This document shows, piece after piece, positions 41,566-49,200 of a stretch of 64,000 bases of DNA (positions are counted from its first letter, which is position 1; every line of letters begins with the position of its first letter). The stretch lies in the NCBI GenBank assembly GCA_964458575.1, contig CAYWMD010000008.1, forward strand, positions 105,552 through 169,551, written 5' to 3'. This DNA is from CAYWMD01 sp964458575. Its GTDB lineage: Bacteria; Verrucomicrobiota; Verrucomicrobiia; Limisphaerales; JADLHS01. The notes beneath the pieces were generated by a model. That model did no database searches. It was not told where the DNA came from and saw only the letters and a list, made by a program, of their open reading frames with translations. The position numbers were made by a program, and so were the translations under genes.

Positions 41566-42255
41566 ATGAGCACTGCAAAATCTAAAATCAAGATATTGCT
41601 GGCGGATGACCATCCGGTCGTCCGCAAAGGGCTTTACTCCTGTCTGGCCAACCGCGACAACCTCAAGATCGTGGGCGAGGCCGCCGATGGCGCGGAGGCG
41701 ATGCGCAAGATCGGCGAGTTGTCACCGGACATCGTGCTCATGGACATCTTCATGCCCCAATTGGACGGGTTGGCGGTGACCGAGCGGGTTCAGAAGGAGT
41801 GCCCCCAGGTCAAGGTCATCATCCTGTCCATGCACAGCAACCGCGAATACGTGTTGCGCATCATCAAGGCCGGCGCGCGCGGTTACGTGCTCAAGGACGC
41901 CCCGCCGGATGAGCTGGTGCGCGCCATCGAAGCCGTCAACTCCGGCGAAACGTTTTTCAGTCCGGCCGTCGCCCGGATCGCGCTCAACCAGTTCGTCAGC
42001 GAAACCAACCGCACCGATCCCTTCTCGCGGCTCAGCGAGCGCGAGCGCGAAGTGCTGGCCCGCATTGCCGAGGGCCGGAGCAACAAGGAAATCGCCAGCG
42101 ACCTGGGCATCGGCGTGCGCACCATCGAGACGCACCGCGAGCGCATCATGCACAAGTTGAACATTCACAGCGTCGCGGGCCTGACCAAGTTCGCCATCAC
42201 CAACGGACTGGCGGCATTGGACCCGGGGCCGGAAAGTCCCTTGGGCAAACCTTGA
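41566..42255 (+). CDS. NarL/FixJ-type response regulator (orphan)
   Basis: A 229-residue protein. The receiver domain (ILLADDHPVVRKGL, phospho-acceptor Asp in DIVLMDIFMPQ, Lys in GYVLKDAP) is followed by a LuxR-type DNA-binding domain (LSEREREVLARIAEGRSNKE, then IETHRERIMHKLNIHS). It should activate or repress genes after phosphorylation by a histidine kinase. No kinase is adjacent, so it is an orphan here. The next gene is a convergent pilin gene; the shared hairpin between them may stop both transcripts. Confidence 0.93.
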   Translation: MSTAKSKIKILLADDHPVVRKGLYSCLANRDNLKIVGEAADGAEAMRKIGELSPDIVLMDIFMPQLDGLAVTERVQKECPQVKVIILSMHSNREYVLRIIKAGARGYVLKDAPPDELVRAIEAVNSGETFFSPAVARIALNQFVSETNRTDPFSRLSEREREVLARIAEGRSNKEIASDLGIGVRTIETHRERIMHKLNIHSVAGLTKFAITNGLAALDPGPESPLGKP

Positions 42256-42260
42256 TCGCC

Positions 42261-42282
42261 ACGCCGCGCACGCACGCGGCGT
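42261..42282. terminator. Bidirectional hairpin between convergent genes
   Basis: ACGCCGCG (42261-42268) pairs with CGCGGCGT (42275-42282) around a six-base loop. It lies exactly between the stop of the response regulator and that of the pilin-cluster protein. There is only a weak T-run, so a terminator role is likely but not certain. Confidence 0.6.
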
Positions 42283-44046
42283 TCAATTGACACTGTCCGC
42301 CGCCAGCACCACCCACCGCCCGCGAACCAGTTTTTGCAGCAGCGGTGTTCCCGGCGGGAGCTTGTTCCAATTGATGAAATTCACATCGAAGGACCACTTG
42401 CGCACGGGGGTCGTGTAATACGTGCCGCTGCTGTTCCAAAAGCCCGTCGCGTATCGGCTGGGAAACAACGCCACCAGCGAACCATTAAAGGTGAACGTCG
42501 CGGAAAACCCCTCACTCCAATTCTCCAGCAGACGCGGAAAGTTGTCCCAGCCGCCGCTGTAACGTTTGACCCCGGCGACGTTGGTCGTCGGCACGATGCC
42601 CGCCAGGATCGCCGCGTTCACCGTGGTGTTCACGGCGTCACGGTCGAGCAGCGTGGTGCCCGGGCCGTAGGTGTCCTGCCAGGCCGGCGACAAAACGGTC
42701 ACGCTGTCCGCCACCAGCGACGCCGGCAGCGTCGCGGACGTGAGGGTCAATCCCGGCGTGACATCGTTGTTGTTGAGGTTGAAATGGCCCTTGACGTAAA
42801 GCGGGCGAGGCGTGGCGATGGTCAATCCCTTGGGCGGCAGCGCGCGGCCGTTGGTCACGCTGACCGCGGTCAACCAGCCCGCCGGTGACCGCCGGTCATC
42901 CACATAAATGGAATTCAACGCACGGCCCCGGACGCTGACGAGCGAAAGCGCGTGCGTATTCGTGGCCATCCAGACGCTGAACTTCCCGACATCAATTTCG
43001 GTGCTCAACACCCATTTGCTCTCGCGATAATCGTACAGCGTGGCGTTGGTTCGCAAAAAGGTGAGCGCGCCGCCGGTCAGCAGTTGCGCGCCCGGGATTG
43101 CCTGAAACCCGCCCCCGCCTTTGCCGTCCACGTTGAAAGTGATGCCCACGCCGGTGTCGGTGGTCGTAACGATGAGATCGGCCTTGTTGTAATATCGCTG
43201 GCTGCCGGGAAGCATTGCGGGATTTTCGCCCGGTGGCGGCGGGTCCAGAATCTGCCGCAACGCTTCGGGGCTGTTGTTGTTGCCGACGGGCAAAGTCAGC
43301 GAACTGACCTTCTCCTCATGCAGACCGCCATAACCCGGCAGGATGCCGGAGGACCAGCCCGGGTCATCCGGATGGCGTTGATGGTAGATTTTACCGACCG
43401 CCCCCACGGCGTCCGTGAATTCGAGCGCCATGGCGGGCGAAGTGTAAATGTTCGCGTTGCCATGCACCTTGCCCGTCACTTTCGTGGCGACGAGCGGGTT
43501 GATTTCCAGGTCCATCGCGTAATAGGTCGCAAATTGGAAGATCGGAATGGCCGCCAGTTGAAAATCCTGCCGGACGGCCACACTCAAGGCGGGCGGGGCT
43601 GCGGATCGCAACCGGGCGTTCGCCCGCGTCCGGCAGATAAACGCCCGGCCATACAACCCGGTGTAGCGCGAGTCCAGATTGGTCAGCACCATGGTCGGCG
43701 AACTGTCCACCCAGACCTGGCCGGCGGCGCCGGTCCCGTCGCTGAATTCAAATTCCGCCGCCCAATCATTCGTGGGCAACAGATTGCGATACGCGGCCAG
43801 GTTCGCGGGATCGAACGTTTGCTGCACGAAATCGCGTGTCACCTGGCTCAAAACTTTTTCCGTGGCGGCCTCGGCGGCGGCCACGCTGCGATTGTACGCG
43901 TTGTTGCGGTCGGTGATCCACGCGCTCCCGGACGTCCGTTGCAGCAGCGAGGTCAGCAGCAGCAAACTCACCGCCACAAACACCAGCGCCAGCAGCAGCG
44001 CATAGCCGCCCTTTCGCCTCCGGGAATGAAAGGAGCGCGTGTTCAT
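42283..44046 (-). CDS. PilX-like minor-pilin/pilus assembly protein
   Basis: A 587-residue protein with a pilin-type N-terminal helix after a short basic leader (RRKGGYALLLALVFVAVSLLLL). The following helix (NRSVAAAEAATEKVLSQVT) is typical of PilX/T2SK-like proteins. The long beta-rich remainder is unrecognised. It is the last of three minus-strand genes, after PilW-like and PilV-like genes; together they look like a minor-pilin set that primes pilus or type II secretion assembly at the inner membrane. The ATG at 44046 is chosen for its leader. Confidence 0.8.
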   Translation of the reverse strand: MNTRSFHSRRRKGGYALLLALVFVAVSLLLLTSLLQRTSGSAWITDRNNAYNRSVAAAEAATEKVLSQVTRDFVQQTFDPANLAAYRNLLPTNDWAAEFEFSDGTGAAGQVWVDSSPTMVLTNLDSRYTGLYGRAFICRTRANARLRSAAPPALSVAVRQDFQLAAIPIFQFATYYAMDLEINPLVATKVTGKVHGNANIYTSPAMALEFTDAVGAVGKIYHQRHPDDPGWSSGILPGYGGLHEEKVSSLTLPVGNNNSPEALRQILDPPPPGENPAMLPGSQRYYNKADLIVTTTDTGVGITFNVDGKGGGGFQAIPGAQLLTGGALTFLRTNATLYDYRESKWVLSTEIDVGKFSVWMATNTHALSLVSVRGRALNSIYVDDRRSPAGWLTAVSVTNGRALPPKGLTIATPRPLYVKGHFNLNNNDVTPGLTLTSATLPASLVADSVTVLSPAWQDTYGPGTTLLDRDAVNTTVNAAILAGIVPTTNVAGVKRYSGGWDNFPRLLENWSEGFSATFTFNGSLVALFPSRYATGFWNSSGTYYTTPVRKWSFDVNFINWNKLPPGTPLLQKLVRGRWVVLAADSVN

Positions 44047-44065
44047 GCGGGATGACGTTCGCTTT

Positions 44066-44689
44066 TCATTCAATCGCCCGGCGCGTGATCCTGGTTTGCA
44101 GATGGTAATAATCGTAGTAATAACCCGCGCCCACCCGCGCGATGGGGAATTCCCACCGGTAAAACTCCAGGTCCAGCCGGATGACCCGGTTGTTCTGGTC
44201 GTTCGTCAGCACGTTGCCCAGATAATCTTCCGCGCGAAACACCGTCTGGTTGGTGATATACGGGGCAATCTCGCGGAGGTCGCCGTCGTCACTGCTCTTG
44301 CGCATCAACGACTGCTCGTCCGCGTCGAGGTAATAACGCACAAACACGTTCGTGTCGGCCGTGGGATAAAGTTGCAGGGCATTCCCCGTTTGCGGCGTGT
44401 TCACCGGCAGGCGCGTGAACCCGCCGCCGTTGCCGTTGCCCACATACACGGTCCTGGCCGAACGCACCTCGTCCCGCACCCGGTTCAACGCTTCGCGCGC
44501 GTTATGCGTGGCGGACAACTTCGAGTCCGCCAGCGTCGCCAGCCGCAGACCAAAAATGTGGGTGTAAATGACGCCCACCACCACCAGCGTGAACAGCCCC
44601 GTGGCGATCAAAATCTCGGTCAACGTGAAGGCCGCTGACCCGGCCCGCGGCGCCGGACGAAACCCGCGAAGTCTGGCGAAGCGTTTCAT
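44066..44689 (-). CDS. Prepilin-type minor pilin (PilW/GspJ-like)
   Basis: A 207-residue protein. A basic leader of about 19 residues ends in G-SAAFTLTEILIATGLFTLVVV. This is a type IV prepilin sequence with the conserved Glu at position +5 or so and a hydrophobic helix. The remainder contains NAREALNRVRDEVRSARTVY, typical of PilW-like proteins. A prepilin peptidase would cleave the leader. It starts one base after the stop of the PilV-like gene. Confidence 0.85.
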   Translation of the reverse strand: MKRFARLRGFRPAPRAGSAAFTLTEILIATGLFTLVVVGVIYTHIFGLRLATLADSKLSATHNAREALNRVRDEVRSARTVYVGNGNGGGFTRLPVNTPQTGNALQLYPTADTNVFVRYYLDADEQSLMRKSSDDGDLREIAPYITNQTVFRAEDYLGNVLTNDQNNRVIRLDLEFYRWEFPIARVGAGYYYDYYHLQTRITRRAIE

Positions 44690-44690
44690 G

Positions 44691-45176
44691 TCACTGGTCC
44701 GCCGCGCGCAGGGTGACGGCGGTGTTCGTGAACGGCCCGGCAATCCCCGCCGGCCGGCTGCGCAACATCCACACGCAATCGGCGCGCAATTCCCGGAGCG
44801 GCGGATCCACGGACACCGTGGTGACGCGGATGTAATTCGTCGCCAGCACCGGTTCGCCGGCCACCGGGACATCGAGCGCCTCCACCTGCACGAAATTCGT
44901 CGTGCCCAGTTCGTCCACGACCGGCCACGCCCGCGGATCCCACTTGGCCGCGCGCGCCTGCTCCACCCCCTGCATGGCCAGCGATTGCGCCGCCAGCGAA
45001 TACGCACTCCACTCGGCCCGGTCCGTCGTCCGCAGATAACCGTAAATCACCGCCGCAAACGTCAGCGCCACGATGGCCAGCGCCACGACCACCTCCGTCA
45101 GGGTGAATCCGCTCTGGCGGCAACTGGATGTTGGATGTTGGATGTTCAATGTTCGCGGTTCCCGGACCGCGCCCAT
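44691..45176 (-). CDS. Prepilin-type minor pilin (PilV/GspI-like) with repeat-derived leader
   Basis: A 161-residue protein. The pilin helix starts QSGFTLTEVVVALAIVALTF, with G-F cleavage site and Glu at +5. The leader from the ATG at 45176 (MGAVREPRTLNIQHPTSSCR) includes residues encoded by GGATGTT heptads. Other in-frame starts exist at 45236 and 45254. It is the first gene of the minor-pilin operon, so the promoter lies within or near the repeat-rich 45.2-46.2 kb stretch. Confidence 0.82.
   Translation of the reverse strand: MGAVREPRTLNIQHPTSSCRQSGFTLTEVVVALAIVALTFAAVIYGYLRTTDRAEWSAYSLAAQSLAMQGVEQARAAKWDPRAWPVVDELGTTNFVQVEALDVPVAGEPVLATNYIRVTTVSVDPPLRELRADCVWMLRSRPAGIAGPFTNTAVTLRAADQ
45126..45153. 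repeat. GGATGTT heptad array in the PilV-like leader
   Basis: GGATGTT occurs three times in tandem and is followed by CAATGTT (45126-45153). On the minus strand it encodes LNIQHPTSS within the prepilin leader. Confidence 0.85.
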
Positions 45177-45875
45177 CCACCGCGTTTCCGCGACAAGTGG
45201 CCGGCCGTTTCTCAGATCTCGAACTGGGCGATTCATTTCCGGATCGGTGTTCATTAGTATCAGGTCAAAGCCCCCAAAAGCAAACGATGGCTGCGGTAGT
45301 GGGGTAGCCGTCTCGGCTGCCATGGTCCCGGCAACCGTCCCCGGTTGCCGAAGCGAGCGCGCCTTCTCATCCTCAGCCACGGAAATCAAAATCTGTTCGA
45401 AGACGAGGACGACGAGGCGTCCGCCGCTCCGCACAGCCCCCACCTACTGTGCTCCCCGGCCCACACCTTCCACAACTAGGGGTGCCGTTCCACGCGCCCA
45501 GCGTCCCCTCATTGGATGTTGGATGTTCCCGCCCGCCACGCGTTCAGGTGACCGTACTCCGCCCGACGCCGGAAGGAGTGAAATTGCTGGGAGAAAAAGG
45601 CTTGCAATCGCCGGCCCTCCTGCTCTAATTGCTAAAGGTAAGGTTCAGCGAAGAAATTGTCGTCTTGATTCATCCAATGACCGGTTGCGAGCCGGCCGCT
45701 TCGCCTTGATGGCAAAAACCTCAACGCGAGTGGAAAGCAGAACAACGTTGCAATACACGTCTCAGAAAACTTGGGATCAAGGGGAAGGGGAAACGACCGA
45801 CCACAGTCTCACAATTGGTGGTGCGTTGGCGGGTGAACTCTGCCTCGGTTTGCGGACGATCATGGCGGCAGACTG

Positions 45876-45987
45876 CGGAGCGCGGCTTGTCCCAAGCCGC
45901 AGCACATTGGCGGGCGGACGCGGCGGCGATGATTCGGGGGACCTTTGGCGTTCACACCCGCTGCGAGTTGGGACAACTCGCGCTCCG
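45876..45987. repeat. Inverted-pair hairpin element (class B), copy 2
   Basis: Arm one GCGGAGCGCGGCTTGTCCCA starts at 45876 and includes the 7-bp stem GCGGCTT/AAGCCGC (45882-45900). Arm two ends GGGACAACTCGCGCTCCG at 45987 and contains stem GCGAGTT/AACTCGC. The spacing between arms (about 55 bases) equals that in copy 1, but the spacer sequence is unrelated. Confidence 0.9.
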
Positions 45988-46033
45988 AATGAACAGAAGG
46001 CCACAGCGAGAACTGAGAGCTTCTATCAAAAGT

Positions 46034-46100
46034 GTAGCAACGGACGTCAGTCCGCTCCATTTTCGGGGGAGTTTGAGCCGACTCACGTCGGCGGCTACGA
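46034..46100. repeat. Inverted-pair hairpin element (class E)
   Basis: Arm one GTAGCAACGGACGTCAGTCC contains stem CGGAC/GTCCG (46041-46054, loop GTCA). Arm two ends CGTCGGCGGCTAC and contains stem CCGAC/GTCGG (46078-46091, loop TCAC). The arms are reverse complements apart from compensated stem changes. A related half lies inside waaF near 56287-56315. Confidence 0.85.
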
Positions 46101-46232
46101 GGTTTTGAAATTGCCTCTCAAGAACTCCGTTTCCTCAGTTACCTCCTGTTCACTTCGGCCCGCTTTTAACTCACCCTCAACTCAGCAATGGATGAAAGGC
46201 TGATTATGACCACACCCCTTCAGCTACGCATT

Positions 46233-49200
46233 ATGAAAACAAAACAAATTCTGGCAATTCTAGTCGCCAACGTCGCGCTGCTTTGCGCTTCGAGAGGCTG
46301 GGCGGCAACCTATTATTCACAAGGCTCGGTTGACCCAACCATTCTCGCAAACTGGAACAGTGTTGCTGTTGGCGGAGGAACAACGCCTGCAAATTTTACT
46401 ACCACCGGCGACATTTTCGTCATTCAGGCCGCTCATAGCATGACTACGGCCGCCACTTGGACCCTCGGCAATGTTGTCGAGATACAAGTTAATGGCACGC
46501 TGACGGCAGCGAATGCCGTGTCAACGTATCGATTGACCGTGAATTCAGGTGGCCTGGTCGTGATCAACAGCGGAATTACTCTGACGGTTAACAATGCTTC
46601 CGGTGTGGATTTGAATGTGAGCGGCACAGTCCGGAACGCGGGGACCATAACAATGAATGGGACCGGAGCCTACCTATCGGGCGGACTCTATCGGCACGAT
46701 CAAAACGGAGGTGCGATCCCAGCGGCGACTTGGAATGCTGCTTCCACGTGTGAAATCATCGGCGTTACCACTACGGCGCCCACCGGTTTGACACCAAGCG
46801 GCGGATTCGGCCATTTCACTTGGAACTGCTCCGGCCAAAGCGCGACGCTCAACGTCAACAGCCTGGCGACGGTGAATGGGAACTTCACTGTTACCAGCAC
46901 GGGCTCGGGCACCCTCCAGTGGCTTACGGCTACGGGATCACGCACTGTCAACGATTTGAACATTTCGGGCGGCACCTTCGTTTTCAGTACTACCGGCACC
47001 ACTCGTTCACTTACCGTGAATGGCGACTTGAACATCTCGGGTGGCACCTTCGATTTTACAACCGGTGGTAGCGGAACCACCAGAACGCTTTCCTTGGCGG
47101 GTTCCTACAACCAAACCAGTGGCACGTTTCAGAGCAGCGGTAACACTGTGGCAGTGAGTTTCACGGGAGTCGGCAAGACTTTCACGCAATCCGGCGGCAC
47201 ACTGACCACCGCAAACATGGACTTCAGCGTCAACAGCGGTGCGTCGCTGACGCTGAACAATAACATCTCCATTAGCACCGGCCGGACTCTAACTGTGGCC
47301 GGGACGCTTAGCCCCGCGACTGGATCCGTTCTGGTGAGCGGTGCCGGCACGCTGACCGGGACGGCGGGAATTGTCCAGGTAACGAAGACCGGCGACGCCA
47401 CTGACGATTTCGCCGCGCAATACACGATTTCGACCAAAACCCTTTCGGGACTGACGGTCGAGTTCATTGGCGCCTCAGCCCAAAAAAGTGCCACTGCGTC
47501 GTATGGAAGCTTGAAGATCAGCAATGCCAGCGGCGTCACCTTGGGCGCGACCACGACCGCCAGCGGCGACCTGACCATTAGTTCAGGCGCGACACTCGAT
47601 GTGAGCGCCAGCAATTACGGCCTGTTGGTTGGCGGGAATTGGGCCAACAGCGGCACATTCAACGCACAAGCGGGGACGGTCACCTTCAACGGGACTGCCG
47701 CCCAAGCTATCAGCGGCGCGTCTTTGACCCCGTTCTTCAACCTGACCATCGCCAACACCACGGTGGCGGTGTCGTCCAGCGTGAATCTTGACGTCACTGG
47801 AACGATGACGGTCAATGCGAATGCGACTTTCAGTCCCGCCGCAGCCGTCGTGCTCAACAACACCACGACGCAAGGCACGCTGACCGGCTCGGGAACGATT
47901 CAGGTCACGCGTGCCGCTACCACGGCTGATTTGGTCAGCCAATACAAATTCTCCACCCGCACGCTGACCGCGCTGGCTGCGAACTATGCGGGAGCAGGTG
48001 ACCAAACGGTCAACTCGACTGCATCTGTTGGCAACTACGGCAGTCTGACGGTGAGTGGTAGCGGGACGAAGACTTTGGGAGGCGCAGTCACCGTGAATGG
48101 GGACCTGACCATCGCTGCGGGCACCTTGACCACGTCCGGTAATGCCTTGAGCGCATCTGGAAACCTCTCGGTTGTCGGTACTTTAACGCCCAGTTCGAGC
48201 ACCGTCACGATCGGGGGGAATATGAGCGGCGGCGGTACTCTGACAGCTAACACGTCCACATTTATTTTCAACGGCGCGGGGAATCAGACTATTGACATCT
48301 CGAGTCTCGCTAATGACTTCTACAATCTGACCATCAGCAAGAGCAGCGGAGCCGCCAGCCTCACCGGCAACGCCACAGTCGGTGGCGCACTTACCATCAC
48401 CCAGGGCGAGTTCATCGTTGGGAACTTTACCATTGAGGTGACCGGAGCCACTTCGGTGAGCGGCACGTTGACGATCAGCGGGACGGGAGGCAACAAGACT
48501 TTCACCGGCGACGTCACGATTAACAACGGAGGCACTTGGAATGAGACTGCGGCTGAGGTGGTTGCCTTCGCGGGGAATTTGCAGAACGATGGTGCTTTCA
48601 CGGCCCTCGGTGGCAGCCACACATTCAGCGGAAACAAGACAATCGGCGGGAACAATGCAATTGCGATCCCTGCCGTGTCTATTAGTAACATTCGTGTAAA
48701 CAACGGTACTTTAACCGTAAGCACGACGATCGGAGGCTCAGGCACGCTTCAGCAGGGCGCGGGCGCTACGCTCAACTTCGGCGGTACTACAATCAGTCCA
48801 ACCCTGACCGCGACCGCTGCCGGCAACACCGTCAATTATAACGGCACCGCGGCCCAGACGGTGAAGGCTACCACCTATTCCAATCTCATCTTGAATGGCG
48901 GCGGTGGCAGCACCGTGAAGTCCATGGGAAGCGGTATCGCAGTGAACGGCAACTTGAGCATCGCGCCCACGGTAGCGGCGCAGGCAAGCATCGTTGCCGG
49001 GCAAAATCTTGTGGTCAACAGCCTCACGCTGGGCGGCGCACCCCAAGTTTCCGGCACTTGGGGCTCGACCAGTTCGTCCGCCGTAAATCAAAACAACACA
49101 TACTTCGCGGCCACCACCGGCATCCTGACCGTTGGAGCGACGCGGTTGCTTGTCACGTTGCCCGGTCAGACCTTCACCTCCGGCAGCGGCAATTCCGGCA

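Larger units (their letters stand above)
45177..46232. other. Repeat-rich intergenic region without a supported gene
   Basis: About 1050 bases between the pilin operon and the giant surface protein. It holds heptads (45513-45527, two GGATGTT), the class B element (45876-45987) and the class E element (46034-46100). Open frames here are composed of repeat words and show no family. Promoters for the divergent genes must lie here. Confidence 0.6.

Noticed and set aside
45073..46203. 376-codon plus-strand open frame
   Set aside because: It covers the pilin gene in antisense and then repeat elements (classes B and E); no coherent domain.
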